64,000 nucleotides of DNA from Bacillus sp. PK3_68 (GTDB lineage Bacteria; Bacillota; Bacilli; Bacillales; Domibacillaceae): NCBI RefSeq assembly GCF_003600835.1, contig NZ_NQYC01000001.1, positions 3,557,001-3,621,000 of the forward strand, read 5' to 3'. The notes under the pieces are model-generated. The model was given only the letters and a program-made list of their open reading frames with translations. It did not search any database and had not been told where the DNA came from. This document shows positions 26,831 to 37,124 of this stretch, in pieces. Made by a program: the position numbers and the translations under genes. The stretch's first letter is position 1. Each line of letters begins with the position of its first letter.

Positions 26831-27697
26831 TTATCCGTTTACAATAGTACCACCATTTACGTGGATCATTTGTCCGGAAATATAACTTGAATCATTGCTT
26901 GCTAAAAAGACATAAGCAGGTGCCAGTTCAACCGGCTGACCAGCACGGCCGAACGGTGTATCAGCACCGAACTTTTCTACTTTTTCAGCTGAAAAGGTAG
27001 AAGGAATCAATGGTGTCCAAATAGGACCAGGGGCTACGCCATTTACGCGGATGCCGTCTTTAGCAAGAGAGCCGGCAAGAGAACGAGTAAATGAGACAAT
27101 GGCTCCTTTGGTCGCCGAATAATCAATTAATGACGGATTTCCTTTGTATGCTGTAATAGAAGCTGTATTAATAATACTAGCTCCTTTTTTTAAATGAGGA
27201 AGAGCAGCTTTTGTCATATAAAAATAGCCGAAAATGTTCGTGCGGAATGTTCTTTCCAGCTGCTCTGCTGTAATATCAAGCAAGCTTTCCTGTGGATGCT
27301 GCTCACCGGCATTGTTGACGAGAATATCGAGCTTGCCAAAGGCATCTAACGTTTTTTGGACGGCTTCTTTACAAAAATCCTCAGAGCCGATATCCCCTGA
27401 AATAAGCAAACACTGCTGGCCTTCTTCTTCAACCAGTTTCTTCGTTTCTTCTGCATCTTCGTGATTCTCTAAATAAACGATAGCAACGTCTGCACCTTCT
27501 CGGGCAAAATAAACAGCTGCTGCCCGGCCAATCCCGCTATCAGCTCCGGTCAGCAACGCCTTTTTGCCTTCAAGTTTTCCACTGCCTTTATAGCTGCTGT
27601 CTATATGATCAGGTTTCGGATGCATTAACTCTGTTTTTCCCGAATGAACGTCCTGATGCTGTTTCGGAAAGGTTTTCTTTTGTTCTTGTTGACTCAT
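26831..27697 (-). CDS. SDR family oxidoreductase
   Basis: NAD(P)-dependent short-chain dehydrogenase of 288 residues with an N-terminal extension of about 45 residues, typical of the YhdF/YhxC/YhxD and general-stress subgroup. The Rossmann motif is TGADSGIGRA, followed by NNAG and the active-site Ser-Tyr-Lys (TASITAY...YSATK). The ATG at 27697 is preceded on this strand by AAGGAGTG. The substrate cannot be named. It forms a single-gene unit on the minus strand. Confidence 0.93.
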   Translation of the reverse strand: MSQQEQKKTFPKQHQDVHSGKTELMHPKPDHIDSSYKGSGKLEGKKALLTGADSGIGRAAAVYFAREGADVAIVYLENHEDAEETKKLVEEEGQQCLLISGDIGSEDFCKEAVQKTLDAFGKLDILVNNAGEQHPQESLLDITAEQLERTFRTNIFGYFYMTKAALPHLKKGASIINTASITAYKGNPSLIDYSATKGAIVSFTRSLAGSLAKDGIRVNGVAPGPIWTPLIPSTFSAEKVEKFGADTPFGRAGQPVELAPAYVFLASNDSSYISGQMIHVNGGTIVNG

Positions 27698-27762
27698 CCA
27701 ATCACTCCTTGTACAAATTCTATATCCAATGTATCTTTACCCAGAGTGTGGAGGTTTAATCA

Positions 27763-27793
27763 TAAAAAAACCGGTTGGGTATCCCCAACCGAT
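27763..27793 (-). terminator. Terminator after the degV-yajQ unit
   Basis: On the minus strand CGGTTGGG/CCCAACCG with a 4-base loop, followed by a run of seven T. Confidence 0.88.
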
Positions 27794-27804
27794 CAAAATG
27801 AACA

Positions 27805-28296
27805 TTAACGGAAATTCACGAATTGTACGTCTACAGCCAAATCTGCTTCACGGACCATAGACATGATTTTTTGTAGGTCGTCTTTGTTTTTTCCGGTGAC
27901 ACGCAACTGGTCTCCTTGAATTTGTGATTTTACTTTTAACCCGCTGTCTTTAATCAAGGAATTAATTTTCTTTGCTGTCTCTTTATCAATTCCCTGTACG
28001 AGTTTGGCACGCTGGCGAACAGTGCCGCCTGATGCACCTTCTATTTTTCCATAATCAAGGTTTTTTACAGGTACAGACCGCTTAATCAATTTGCTGAGCA
28101 AAACATCTTTCAATTGATCAAGCTTGAACTCGTCATCTGAAGTGAGAACAATTTCTTCATTATCGAGGGAAAGATCACTTTTGCTCCCTTTAAAATCATA
28201 ACGGGTTTGGATTTCTTTCAATGCTTGAGTGATCGCATTTGACACCTCTGAAAAGTCTACCTTTGAAACAATATCAAATGAATTTTCTTTAGACAT
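27805..28296 (-). CDS. YajQ family nucleotide-binding protein
   Basis: A 163-residue protein with two ferredoxin-like halves. The N-terminal signature [16 protein letters not shown] and the block [15 protein letters not shown] identify the YajQ family (UPF0234). Some members bind cyclic di-GMP; others bind RNA or ATP, and the role in Bacillus is unknown. The gene lies 27 bases after the degV homologue and shares its terminator, so it is likely co-transcribed. Confidence 0.93.
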   Translation of the reverse strand: MSKENSFDIVSKVDFSEVSNAITQALKEIQTRYDFKGSKSDLSLDNEEIVLTSDDEFKLDQLKDVLLSKLIKRSVPVKNLDYGKIEGASGGTVRQRAKLVQGIDKETAKKINSLIKDSGLKVKSQIQGDQLRVTGKNKDDLQKIMSMVREADLAVDVQFVNFR

Positions 28297-28323
28297 ATCT
28301 TTTCCGCCTTTCTATTGTTATCT

Positions 28324-29181
28324 TTATGAGGATGGTGTTTTATTTAAGAAAAACAAGGCAATTGTTCCGGGTCCTGCATGGGAAGCGATTGCTGAACCAA
28401 TAATATGGGTAAAAATCTCTTGACAGTGAAAACGCTCGTTAATCATTGATTTAAGCAGTTCTGCTGCCTCGGGATCATCACCATGGCTAATAGCAATCCG
28501 TTGTTTGTTAAGATCTTCGCCGCGCTGTTCCATAATATTGAGCATGCGATTAAACGCCTTTTTGCGGCCGCGGATTTTTTCGATAGGTACAAGCTTGCCT
28601 TCTTCCACATGTAGAATCGGCTTAATATTTAATAGCCCGCCAATCCAAGCAGCTCCGTTGGAGAGCCTGCCGCCTTTGGCAAGGTGACCAAGATCCTCAA
28701 CGGTGAAAATATGCTCCATGTGTTGGCAATGGAATTCAATATCCGATATGATTTTTTCTTTCGGCCACCCTTTTTGCAGACAATCGGCTGCCTGCATGAT
28801 GATTAATCCATAGCCTAAGGAAGCAGCCTTTGTATCAATGATGGTTAAGTCAAGGTCAGCATATTTTTCTTTTACTTGATCGCGAACCATCACAGCAGTT
28901 TGATATGTACCGGAGAGGGCAGAAGAGAAGGCAGGATAAATACCGGGCTCTCCACTTTCGGCAAGTTCCGTAAATAATTTTTCAAGCAAAAGTGGGGAGA
29001 TTTGGGACGTTTTTGGCATTTCACCTTGGCGAATAGCCTGGTATACTTCTTTGGGATCGATGCCTTTTATATCTTCATAATCTTCACCGTACAAATGAAC
29101 ATGAAGCGGAATGAGTGTGACCTGATGTTTTTCGAAAAAATGGAGCGGCAGATCACAGCCTGAATCAGCGAATAGCTTCAT
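28324..29181 (-). CDS. DegV family protein (YitS-like)
   Basis: Fatty-acid-binding protein of 285 residues. The N-terminus KLFADSGCDLP and the segments PKTSQISP and SSALSGTYQTA carry the conserved residues that hold the lipid carboxylate. FakB proteins of this family deliver fatty acids to the kinase FakA; a transport role here is by homology. The start at 29181 lies behind AAAGGGGG; a longer frame to 29238 has no binding site. The order DegV-YitT matches B. subtilis yitS-yitT, although here the two are divergent. Confidence 0.92.
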   Translation of the reverse strand: MKLFADSGCDLPLHFFEKHQVTLIPLHVHLYGEDYEDIKGIDPKEVYQAIRQGEMPKTSQISPLLLEKLFTELAESGEPGIYPAFSSALSGTYQTAVMVRDQVKEKYADLDLTIIDTKAASLGYGLIIMQAADCLQKGWPKEKIISDIEFHCQHMEHIFTVEDLGHLAKGGRLSNGAAWIGGLLNIKPILHVEEGKLVPIEKIRGRKKAFNRMLNIMEQRGEDLNKQRIAISHGDDPEAAELLKSMINERFHCQEIFTHIIGSAIASHAGPGTIALFFLNKTPSS

Positions 29182-29285
29182 TTGTTGAATACCCCCTTTA
29201 TCTGTAATAATTGTAAAGGCTTCATCGAAAAATAACAATTAAATTTAATCTGAACTGCCTGGCAGTAGAACAAGGAGGAGAGAAA

Positions 29286-30140
29286 TTGGTAAAAGAATCA
29301 GTTTGGAGTTTATCAAAGAAAGTCATTATCGTCATTATTGGGGCGTTTTTAAACGCGCTTTCCATGAATCTTTTCTTAATCCCAGCTAATGTGTATGCAA
29401 GTGGATTTCAAGGCGTGGCTCAGCTGCTGTCAAACATTTTTACTTCTTTTACACCGATTAATGTATCTGTAGGATTTTTACTCATCTTATTAAATATTCC
29501 GGTAGCGATTCTTGGCTGGATGAAAGTAGGAAAGACGTTTACCATTTTTAGTTTTTTGTCCGTTGTTGTTTCTACCATTTTCCTTGAACTCATCCCTGTA
29601 AAAGCTGTGTCACAAGACATTATTTTAAATGCAGTTTTCGGTGGAGTCATTGGAGCAACCGGTGTTGGCTTAACGCTAAAGTGGGGGGCATCAACTGGCG
29701 GTCTTGATATCGTTGCCATGATTCTTTCAAGGATGAAGGACCGGCCAATCGGAAACTATTTTCTCGTCATGAATGGGATTATTATCTTGCTCGCAGGTTT
29801 AATCTTTGGCTGGGAAAAAGCCCTCTATACATTGGTAGCGTTATACGTTTCCACACGTGTAGTCGATGCGATCCATACCCGTCACGCTAAATTAACTGCT
29901 ATGATTATTACTGATAAATCCGAAGAGGTCAAGAAGGCGATCCATGCCAAACTTGTGCGGGGGATCACCGCCCTGCCGGCAAAGGGAGCTTTTTCAGGCA
30001 AGGAACGTGAAATGCTGATGATTGTTATTACGAGATACGAGCTTTACGATTTGGAACGAATCATAAAAGAAGTAGATCCGAATGCTTTTACCAATATTGT
30101 AGAAACAGCAGGCATTTTTGGTTTCTTCAGAAAGGATTAA
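29286..30140 (+). CDS. yitT: YitT family membrane protein
   Basis: A 284-residue protein with five or six N-terminal membrane helices (GAFLNALSMNLFLIPANVYASG is the family start region) and a C-terminal cytosolic DUF2179 domain (about residues 195-280, ITRYELYDLERIIKEVDPNAF). The start is TTG at 29286 behind AAGGAGGAG. It is divergent from the degV homologue and convergent with the HAD gene. The transported substrate is unknown. Confidence 0.92.
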   Translation: MVKESVWSLSKKVIIVIIGAFLNALSMNLFLIPANVYASGFQGVAQLLSNIFTSFTPINVSVGFLLILLNIPVAILGWMKVGKTFTIFSFLSVVVSTIFLELIPVKAVSQDIILNAVFGGVIGATGVGLTLKWGASTGGLDIVAMILSRMKDRPIGNYFLVMNGIIILLAGLIFGWEKALYTLVALYVSTRVVDAIHTRHAKLTAMIITDKSEEVKKAIHAKLVRGITALPAKGAFSGKEREMLMIVITRYELYDLERIIKEVDPNAFTNIVETAGIFGFFRKD

Positions 30141-30188
30141 AAAAGAGCCGGCTTGTACGCAAGCATAGCGTGCAACCCGGCTTTCTTT
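30141..30188. terminator. Convergent terminator between yitT and yitU
   Basis: AAGAGCCGG/CCGGCTTTCTT with an inner GTACGCAAGC-type hairpin; it is A-rich on one side and T-rich on the other. Confidence 0.7.
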
Positions 30189-31044
30189 AAATCGCAGATT
30201 TTTTATCTATGGCGAGATTTAATTTGGATTCTAAGAAGGCAGCCACCCCATCTTCTTCGTTCGTTAATGTGACCTCATTGGCGATATTTTTTAGTTCATT
30301 AATAGCATTGCCCATAGCCACTCCAGTTCCGGCATATTCAATCATTTCCAAATCGTTGTCCTCATCGCCAAAAGCAATAATCCGCTCCCTAGGGATGTTC
30401 AAATCAGCTGCGGCCCGTTGAATGCCGACTGCTTTATTTAGTCCTAATTTAACAAGTTCAATCACATGCCACGGGGCAGTCCAGCGTCTATGGTGAATGA
30501 CTTCTGCATGAACCTCGCTTAGGTGATCACGAATGAGCGGAGCTGTTTTTTCAGTGGCGTGGATCAGCATGCAGGTAGGGTCATCATTAAGCATCCGACG
30601 CAAATCGCCGCTAGTAATAGCCGGATCTCCTAAATTAAACAGATTAATCAGCCGTTCATCATGATAGTGAAAGTACAAATCATCCTGCACTTCCGCAATA
30701 ATATTATGGAAATCAAAGTCATGGCAGGCTTCCACAATTTCAGAAGCTGTTTTCAAGTCCATTGGTTCATGGTAGATTCCCCAGCTATTATTTCTAGGAT
30801 GATGGACGAAAGCCCCATTAAAATTCACGATGGGTGTTACAAGACCTAGCTCATTGTAATAAAGGCCGCTGGAGCGATAAGGACGACCAGTAGCAATCAT
30901 TACTTCATGTCCTTGCTCCATTGCTTTTTTTAGCACTTCTTTTGTACGGGAGGAGATTTGTTTATCATCCGTAAGCAGTGTTCCATCTAAATCGACGACA
31001 ATTAAATGTTTTTCAGCCATTGACCCGCAGACACTCCCTTTCAT
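30187..31044 (-). CDS. yitU: Cof-type HAD phosphatase (YitU-like)
   Basis: A haloacid-dehalogenase hydrolase of 285 residues. The nucleophile motif is VVDLDGTLLTDD (near residue 18), motif II lies in MIATGRPYRSS, and the metal-binding motif IV is AFGDEDNDLEM. Relatives dephosphorylate small phosphorylated metabolites such as flavin precursors. Two starts are possible: 31044 behind AAGGAAGAG, used here, or MAEKHLIV at 31020. It sits between yitT and yitW as in B. subtilis. Confidence 0.9.
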   Translation of the reverse strand: MKGSVCGSMAEKHLIVVDLDGTLLTDDKQISSRTKEVLKKAMEQGHEVMIATGRPYRSSGLYYNELGLVTPIVNFNGAFVHHPRNNSWGIYHEPMDLKTASEIVEACHDFDFHNIIAEVQDDLYFHYHDERLINLFNLGDPAITSGDLRRMLNDDPTCMLIHATEKTAPLIRDHLSEVHAEVIHHRRWTAPWHVIELVKLGLNKAVGIQRAAADLNIPRERIIAFGDEDNDLEMIEYAGTGVAMGNAINELKNIANEVTLTNEEDGVAAFLESKLNLAIDKKSAI

Positions 31045-31210
31045 GGTTTCTCTTCCTTAAGTGTACGCTTAATTTAATACTTATGTCCAATGAAGCATAG
31101 ATATTTACATGAAATTTACCTGTTTGTTGGAAAATAAGCATGGAAGGTGCTAATTTGTCCACTGCTTTGTTATGATAGGGATAAGCCAAAGCTTGAAGGA
31201 GGAAAAAAGC

Positions 31211-31519
31211 ATGGATCAGGATTTAAAGGAAAATATTTTAGGGGCGCTAGAGCAAGTCGTTGACCCGGAGCTTGGTATTGACATCGTTAACCTTGGGTTG
31301 GTATATGATGTTGATATGGATGAGGCAGGAAAAACAAAAGTAACGATGACATTAACATCAATGGGCTGTCCGCTTGCTGGCATTATCGTTGACCAAGTGA
31401 AAGCTGCACTCGCAGATATTCCCGAGGTAAAAGAGGTAGAAGTTGATATCGTTTGGAATCCACCATGGTCACGGGATATGATGTCACGCTATGCTAAAAT
31501 TGCTCTTGGTATTCAATAA
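31211..31519 (+). CDS. yitW: MIP18 family (DUF59) metal-sulfur cluster protein YitW
   Basis: A 102-residue protein with the family motifs DPELGIDIVNLGLVYDV and TSMGCPLAG, the latter carrying the conserved Cys. Members help assemble or carry Fe-S clusters. The ATG at 31211 follows GAAGGAGG; the frame to 31172 has no binding site. A single-gene unit with a strong terminator. Confidence 0.93.
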   Translation: MDQDLKENILGALEQVVDPELGIDIVNLGLVYDVDMDEAGKTKVTMTLTSMGCPLAGIIVDQVKAALADIPEVKEVEVDIVWNPPWSRDMMSRYAKIALGIQ

Positions 31520-31532
31520 TAAAGTAAGAAAG

Positions 31533-31568
31533 AAAAAGCACTCGCTTGATCAAGCGGGTGCTTTTTCT
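31533..31568 (+). terminator. Terminator after yitW
   Basis: AAAAAGCACTCGCTTG/CAAGCGGGTGCTTTTT: a 16-bp stem, with one G-T pair, ending in Ts. Confidence 0.93.
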
Positions 31569-31641
31569 ATTTTCCTATTAAGAAACCTGAGATTAGGTGT
31601 TAGAAGGCGGGCTGTGTTCGGATTAGAATCAATGTCTTGAA

Positions 31642-32454
31642 TTAGAGAAACAGCAGTACGAGTGGGCCAACGATAAAGCAGTAGATGGCAAAGTATTTCA
31701 AGTTTCCTTGCGCCATAATGTTCATAAACCATTTTAATGAGAAATAAGACATGACAAACGAGCCAATAAAAGCCACTGTGTAGGGAATAGCCAACTGATG
31801 CAAGTTAGGGTCTTGCAGAATATCTGAAAAGCTTAAAATCATGCCGCCGACACTGACAGGAATAAACAGAAGGAAAGAGAAACGAAGAGCTGTTTCCTGC
31901 TTCATGCCAAGTCCCATAGCAGCAACAATGGTTGCTCCAGAACGGCTGATTCCAGGGATAAGAGCCACTGCCTGGGCACAGCCGATAATCACGGCATCTC
32001 TTACTCTCATATCGCCGTCATTTTTGCGTCCTCTTAAATTACGAATCGTCCAGAGAGCGATTCCTGTGATGATAAGCGTAATAGCTACCGTACGTACGGA
32101 CGACAACTTGTCTTCAATAAAATCGCCGAATACAATACCGATTATACCGGCGGGAATAGTGGCGATAAGCAAGTATACGATAAACATAAACTCGGAGCGA
32201 TCCTCCGGATTACGGTCTTTTATGTAATGAAATCCGTTAGAAGCGAGCCGTATAATGTCTGAGCGATAGACAGCCAACACAGCAAGCAGTGACGCCGAGT
32301 TAACGAGCAGTTCAAAAGACAGCCCTTTAATTTCGATGCCAAAAAAGTGCTTGGCCAATTGAAGATGCCCGCTTGAAGAGATCGGAATCGGTTCAGTAAA
32401 GCCTTGAAACAAACCCAAAAACAAATATTTTAGTAGCAAATAAGTGTTTTCCAA
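31642..32454 (-). CDS. uppP: Undecaprenyl-diphosphatase UppP/BacA
   Basis: Membrane enzyme that recycles undecaprenyl pyrophosphate to undecaprenyl phosphate for cell-wall synthesis. The 270-residue protein has about eight helices, the motif [13 protein letters not shown] (catalytic Glu and Ser) and the second motif [10 protein letters not shown]. The TTG at 32454, behind AGGAGG, is a better start than the ATG at 32469, which has no binding site. It is divergent from clpB. Confidence 0.92.
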   Translation of the reverse strand: MENTYLLLKYLFLGLFQGFTEPIPISSSGHLQLAKHFFGIEIKGLSFELLVNSASLLAVLAVYRSDIIRLASNGFHYIKDRNPEDRSEFMFIVYLLIATIPAGIIGIVFGDFIEDKLSSVRTVAITLIITGIALWTIRNLRGRKNDGDMRVRDAVIIGCAQAVALIPGISRSGATIVAAMGLGMKQETALRFSFLLFIPVSVGGMILSFSDILQDPNLHQLAIPYTVAFIGSFVMSYFSLKWFMNIMAQGNLKYFAIYCFIVGPLVLLFL

Positions 32455-32576
32455 TACAGCCTCCTCCATTTAATTCTTTTTACTTTTATAATGTAGCATG
32501 GTTGGGAAAGAAAGTATAAAGATATTCTTTATATATGATTCGTTTGTGGACAATATTTCCTTTACTGGCTTTATGC

Positions 32577-32606
32577 TTTACTTTTTACATTGTAAAGCCA
32601 TATAAT
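32577..32606 (+). promoter_or_regulatory. Predicted sigma-A promoter of clpB
   Basis: TTTACT (32577-32582), 18-base spacer, TATAAT (32601-32606). The CtsR box begins 9 bases after the -10 element. Confidence 0.6.
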
Positions 32607-32614
32607 TTAGAAAA

Positions 32615-32631
32615 GGTCAAAAAAGGTCAAA
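32615..32631 (+). promoter_or_regulatory. CtsR operator
   Basis: GGTCAAAAAAGGTCAAA is a perfect direct repeat of the CtsR heptamer GGTCAAA with the 3-base spacer. It lies over the transcription start and leader of clpB. Confidence 0.95.
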
Positions 32632-32647
32632 AGAGGTGGAAAGCGAT

Positions 32648-35245
32648 TTGGACATTGAAAGAATGACATTGTCAGTACAAGAAGCACTAGCTCAGGCTCA
32701 AAAGGCAGCTGAGAAAAATAAGCATACGGAAATCGATCTTGCCCATTTTCTACTGGCGCTTATTGATCGGCCGGACAGCTTGATGTCCCGGATTATTGAA
32801 CGGTCGGGTAGTGATGATGCAAGATGGCGGGCATTTCTCCAGGAGGAGCTTTCAAAGCAGCCATCGATTGCTGGCACTGATGTGAAGTATGGAGCCTACC
32901 TTTCGACCGCCCTTCAGTCTGTTTTAAATGAAGCAGAACGGCTGAAGGAAAAGTGGGAAGATGAGTACCTTTCTGTTGAACATATTGTTTCTGTTCTTGC
33001 CGATGCAGCTGATTATGCGACAAAAAGTTTTCTACAAAAAGAACAGCTGACAAAAGGGAAGATCAATAAGGCCATTAAAGAGATAAGGGGGAATCAAAAA
33101 GTGACATCACAGCAGCCAGAAGCAGGCTATGAAGCGTTAAAGAAATATGGACGTGATTTAGTGGAGGAAGTCCGCTCAGGAAAGATGGACCCAGTGATTG
33201 GACGTGACAACGAAATTCGTCACGTTATCCGGATCCTTTCCCGAAAAACAAAGAACAACCCAGTGCTGATTGGTGAACCGGGAGTGGGAAAGACCGCTAT
33301 TGTTGAAGGATTGGCACAAAGAATTGTTCGCAAGGACGTACCGGAAGGACTAAAAGATAAAACGATTTTTGCTCTTGATATGAGTGCCCTTATCGCGGGA
33401 GCAAAATTTCGCGGAGAATTTGAAGAAAGACTAAAGGCAGTTTTAAATGAAGTAAAGAAGAGTGAAGGACGGATTCTGCTGTTTATTGATGAACTGCATA
33501 CGATTGTTGGAGCTGGAAAAACTGAGGGGGCTATGGATGCCGGTAATATGTTAAAGCCGATGCTTGCACGTGGAGAGCTGCATTGTATTGGGGCGACAAC
33601 GCTTGAAGAGCATAGGAAGTATATTGAGAAAGATCCGGCATTAGAGCGTCGGTTTCAACAAGTACTTGTTCAGGAGCCGACACCGGAAGACACGATTTCA
33701 ATTTTACGGGGCTTAAAGGAACGGTTTGAAATCCATCATGGAGTAAAGATTCATGACCGGGCGCTCGTTGCTGCTGCTGTCCTATCTAACAGGTATATTA
33801 CCGATCGTTTTTTACCTGACAAAGCGATTGATTTAGTTGACGAGGCCTGTGCTACGATCCGTACAGAAATTGACTCGATGCCGAGTGAACTGGATGAAGT
33901 GACTCGCCGTGTTATGCAGTTGGAGATTGAAGAAGCAGCATTACAAAAAGAGACGGATGTATCAAGCAAAGAAAGGCTTGAGCAACTGCAGGAAGAGCTC
34001 GCTAATTTAAAGGAAAAAGCGAATGAAATGAGGGCGCGCTGGGAGTCAGAAAAGGAAGCCATTGGCCGAGTACAGGAAAAGCGGGAGCAGCTTGAAAAGT
34101 TGAGAAGAGAGCTGGAGGATGCGGAAAGCCGCTATGATTTGAACAAAGCTGCAGAGCTGCGCCACGGTAAAATTCCAGCTGTTGAGAAAGAGCTTGTCCA
34201 TTTGGAAGAGGAAATGGAAAGAGCCAATCAAAATGATAACCGTTTGTTGCGTGAAGAAGTGACCGAAGAAGAGATTGCTGATATTGTCGCCCGCTGGACG
34301 GGTATTCCTGTAACAAAGCTTGTGGAAGGAGAACGGGAAAAACTGTTGCGCTTAGAGAGTATTATGCACGAGCGGGTTGTTGGGCAAGACGAGGCGGTTC
34401 AGTTAGTGAGCGACGCTGTACTCCGTGCACGTGCAGGAATTAAAGATCCGAATCGGCCCATTGGTTCATTTATTTTCTTAGGGCCAACTGGTGTTGGTAA
34501 AACAGAGCTGGCCAAAACGCTCGCTAATACATTGTTTGATAGTGAAGAGCAAATGATTCGTATCGATATGTCGGAATATATGGAAAAACACGCGGTCTCC
34601 CGCTTGATCGGTGCACCTCCCGGATATGTCGGTTTTGAAGAAGGAGGACAGCTGACAGAAGCATTGCGCAGAAAGCCGTATTCCGTTGTACTGCTTGATG
34701 AAATTGAAAAAGCGCATCCAGAAGTGTTTAATATCTTACTGCAAATGCTTGATGACGGACGAATAACTGATTCGCAGGGCCGAACTGTCGATTGTAAAAA
34801 TACAGTGGTTATCATGACATCTAACATCGGCTCTGACTATTTGCTTGATCGCAAAGAAAATGAAGACGAAATCCAGGAAGAAACGAAAGAGAAAGTCATG
34901 CGGCAGCTGCGGAACCATTTCCGTCCTGAGTTTTTAAATCGCGTAGATGACATTGTTCTCTTTAAACCGTTAAGCTTGGAAAATATTAAAGGCATCGCCG
35001 AGCGGATGGTTAATGATTTAAAGAAGCGGCTTGAAGATCAGCAAATCAATCTGAAGCTTACAGAAGAAGCGAAAGAATTTATCGCGAAAGAGGGGTTTGA
35101 TCCGGTATATGGGGCGCGGCCATTGAAACGTTTTATCCAGCACCAAATTGAAACGAAGCTTGCCCGGGCGATTATTTCCGGATTGATCCTTCCTCACAGT
35201 GAAGCGATTGTTGATGTGGAGAACGGAGAGCTAATTATCAGGTAA
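32648..35245 (+). CDS. clpB: ATP-dependent disaggregase ClpB
   Basis: Hexameric AAA+ chaperone that works with DnaK to pull apart protein aggregates. The 865-residue protein has an N-domain (about 1-145), a first ATPase (Walker [11 protein letters not shown]), a coiled-coil middle domain (about 400-530), a second ATPase ([10 protein letters not shown]) and a C-terminal D2 small domain. The TTG start at 32648 is well spaced from AGAGGTGG and gives the usual [13 protein letters not shown]; a GTG at 32636 overlaps the binding site. The CtsR box predicts heat induction. B. subtilis lacks clpB. Confidence 0.96.
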   Translation: MDIERMTLSVQEALAQAQKAAEKNKHTEIDLAHFLLALIDRPDSLMSRIIERSGSDDARWRAFLQEELSKQPSIAGTDVKYGAYLSTALQSVLNEAERLKEKWEDEYLSVEHIVSVLADAADYATKSFLQKEQLTKGKINKAIKEIRGNQKVTSQQPEAGYEALKKYGRDLVEEVRSGKMDPVIGRDNEIRHVIRILSRKTKNNPVLIGEPGVGKTAIVEGLAQRIVRKDVPEGLKDKTIFALDMSALIAGAKFRGEFEERLKAVLNEVKKSEGRILLFIDELHTIVGAGKTEGAMDAGNMLKPMLARGELHCIGATTLEEHRKYIEKDPALERRFQQVLVQEPTPEDTISILRGLKERFEIHHGVKIHDRALVAAAVLSNRYITDRFLPDKAIDLVDEACATIRTEIDSMPSELDEVTRRVMQLEIEEAALQKETDVSSKERLEQLQEELANLKEKANEMRARWESEKEAIGRVQEKREQLEKLRRELEDAESRYDLNKAAELRHGKIPAVEKELVHLEEEMERANQNDNRLLREEVTEEEIADIVARWTGIPVTKLVEGEREKLLRLESIMHERVVGQDEAVQLVSDAVLRARAGIKDPNRPIGSFIFLGPTGVGKTELAKTLANTLFDSEEQMIRIDMSEYMEKHAVSRLIGAPPGYVGFEEGGQLTEALRRKPYSVVLLDEIEKAHPEVFNILLQMLDDGRITDSQGRTVDCKNTVVIMTSNIGSDYLLDRKENEDEIQEETKEKVMRQLRNHFRPEFLNRVDDIVLFKPLSLENIKGIAERMVNDLKKRLEDQQINLKLTEEAKEFIAKEGFDPVYGARPLKRFIQHQIETKLARAIISGLILPHSEAIVDVENGELIIR

Positions 35246-35340
35246 ACGGAAAGCAGCTATTTTATAACAGCAACAAACCTCCGCGCTTCAAAAGATAAGC
35301 ATTTTTAGTCAGCCTGGTGCTATAGGCGAAGCTCGGCTAT

Positions 35341-35377
35341 AAAAACAAAAACGGCTGCTTGGGGCAGCCGTTTTTGT
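35341..35377. terminator. Bidirectional terminator between clpB and yjzD
   Basis: ACAAAAACGGCTGC/GCAGCCGTTTTTGT with a 4-base loop; A- and T-runs are on both sides. Bases 35246-35340 show no gene. Confidence 0.9.
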
Positions 35378-35380
35378 AAT

Positions 35381-35563
35381 TTAATGCTGTTCAGCATGAT
35401 CGTCTGTAATTAATGTAGAAAGAACAAACAGGATAATTGTTGCGATAATAGAGAGCATCAAGCCTGTCATGAAGCTGAATTCAGCGCCGTTCATTGAGCT
35501 GACAACGTATGTTAACATCTCTGTCAATAAGAAAGTCCAGAAGAAAGTCATAATGAATTGCAT
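35381..35563 (-). CDS. yjzD: YjzD family membrane protein (DUF2929)
   Basis: A 60-residue protein with two membrane helices. MQFIMTFFWTFLLTEMLTYV and the following SSMNGAEF fit the DUF2929/YjzD family. The start at 35563 lies behind GAAGGAGGG on the minus strand; the frame upstream to 35665 lacks support. It is divergent from med, as I recall for B. subtilis. The function is unknown. Confidence 0.85.
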   Translation of the reverse strand: MQFIMTFFWTFLLTEMLTYVVSSMNGAEFSFMTGLMLSIIATIILFVLSTLITDDHAEQH

Positions 35564-35758
35564 GAAATATCCCTCCTTCAAAAGAAGATATGTATATAAG
35601 CCAACATTAATCATAGCACAGTAGAGATACAGTTTGAAATGAATTTTTGTCAGTATTTTTAACATTTTTATTTATCTTATTCGAAAAAACTTTTTCTTCT
35701 TAATAAATACGGTTAAGATAAAGGAAGGTGGGTGTTGGTATATAAAAGGAGAAAGAAA

Positions 35759-36718
35759 ATGTTCAACAAAAGATTACTAGCTATACTAGGGATTTGTTTC
35801 ATGATGGTTCTTGCAGGCTGTTCAGGAAAACAAGAATCGAAAAAGCTGGAGAAAGTCGGTCTGCTCGTTCCTGATACAATTAACGATCAAGTATGGGGAA
35901 CAAATGGATATAAAGGCATGTTAAAAATTCAGAATGCCTATGGAACGGATATTTTCTACAAGGAAAATATTAATTCCCAAGCATTAGTAGAACGAGCTGT
36001 AGAGGAGTTTTCACATAAAGGTGTAGATATTGTATTTGGTCACGGCAATGAATACGCCGATTATTTCAATAAGCTAGCCCCAGATTATCCCGATATACAT
36101 TTTGTCAGCTTTAATGGCAATGCGGATGAAAAAAATACGACAAGCTTAAAATTTGAAGCACATGCAATGGGATTCTTTGGGGGGATGACAGCAGCCCATT
36201 ATTCAAAAACAGGAACGATCGGGATCTTAGCAACACACAAATGGCAGCCGGAAGTCAAAGGATTTGTAGAAGGAGCGAAATTCGAACGCAACGATATTCG
36301 TGTGGCAACAGAATATGTAGAGAACTGGGATGATAGAGAGAAGGCGCTGCAACTGCTTGACAAAATAATTGCTGAGGACGCCGATGTTGTCTATCCAGCT
36401 GGGGATGGCTATAATGTACCTGTTATCGACAAATTAAAGGCAAATGGCTTGCATGCTATCGGTTATGTATCCGATCAGTCGGATCTTGGCAAAGACACGG
36501 TTTTGACAAGTACAGTACAACACGTAGACCAGCTGTATGTACTCGTTGCCGACCAATTTGTGAAAGGAAAATTGAAATCTGGTAATCTTCATTTTGACTT
36601 TGCAGATGGAGTTATTTCTTTAAGCCCTTTCAGTCCGGAAGTGGACAAAGTCTTTCAAAAGAAAATAAATGCGGATATTAACCGATATATCAAAACAGGC
36701 AAATTGCCAAATAAATAA
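35759..36718 (+). CDS. med: Med, BMP-family lipoprotein that promotes competence
   Basis: In B. subtilis Med raises comK expression. This 319-residue homologue has a lipoprotein signal (MFNKRLLAILGICF..., lipobox LAGC) and a periplasmic-binding-protein fold of the basic membrane protein type (KVGLLVPDTINDQVWG; VFGHGNEYADYF). The ATG at 35759 follows AAAGGAG; an earlier GTG at 35732 is rejected. comZ follows 14 bases later, as in B. subtilis. Confidence 0.92.
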   Translation: MFNKRLLAILGICFMMVLAGCSGKQESKKLEKVGLLVPDTINDQVWGTNGYKGMLKIQNAYGTDIFYKENINSQALVERAVEEFSHKGVDIVFGHGNEYADYFNKLAPDYPDIHFVSFNGNADEKNTTSLKFEAHAMGFFGGMTAAHYSKTGTIGILATHKWQPEVKGFVEGAKFERNDIRVATEYVENWDDREKALQLLDKIIAEDADVVYPAGDGYNVPVIDKLKANGLHAIGYVSDQSDLGKDTVLTSTVQHVDQLYVLVADQFVKGKLKSGNLHFDFADGVISLSPFSPEVDKVFQKKINADINRYIKTGKLPNK

Positions 36719-36732
36719 TCGGAGGAATAAAG

Positions 36733-36924
36733 ATGAACGAGAATAAAAATATGGAATTTATGCAAATTGCTATGAAGTACTTACCGGAGGCACAAGAAAA
36801 ATTAAAAGAATCAGGAATAGATTTCTCTATGGATTTAATAGAACCATTCATGGGGATGTTTCTTAACGTCATGAATGAAGCATACGAGTTAGGTAAAAAA
36901 GAAGCACAGCAAGAGAATAATTAA
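36733..36924 (+). CDS. comZ: ComZ, competence repressor
   Basis: A 63-residue protein, MNENKNMEFMQIAMKYLPEA..., with two amphipathic helices; it matches B. subtilis ComZ, a negative regulator of the comG operon. The ATG at 36733 follows GGAGGAATAAAG. It is co-transcribed with med and closed by a strong terminator. Confidence 0.92.
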   Translation: MNENKNMEFMQIAMKYLPEAQEKLKESGIDFSMDLIEPFMGMFLNVMNEAYELGKKEAQQENN

Positions 36925-36926
36925 TC

Positions 36927-36976
36927 AAAAAGAGACGGCCCCGCGATTCATCGATGATCGTGGGGCCGTCTCTTTT
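36927..36976 (+). terminator. Terminator after med-comZ
   Basis: AAAAGAGACGGCCCC/GGGGCCGTCTCTTTT, a 15-bp stem extended by CGCGAT/ATCGTG. Confidence 0.95.
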
Positions 36977-37095
36977 CTGTTGACTTGTTAAAGGTGGATG
37001 CTTTTTCATCTGTTGGTTGTAGCGGAGCTCAACAATCAAGTACAACAGTGACTTCTATGATGTAAGAATAAGCAACATGCGACAAGATTCATCTA

Positions 37096-37124
37096 TTGCA
37101 AAATGAGCCCTTTTTAAGTAAAAT
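37096..37124 (+). promoter_or_regulatory. Predicted promoter of fabHA-fabF
   Basis: TTGCAA (37096-37101), 17-base spacer, TAAAAT (37119-37124). The FapR box begins at the last base of the -10 element. Confidence 0.65.
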
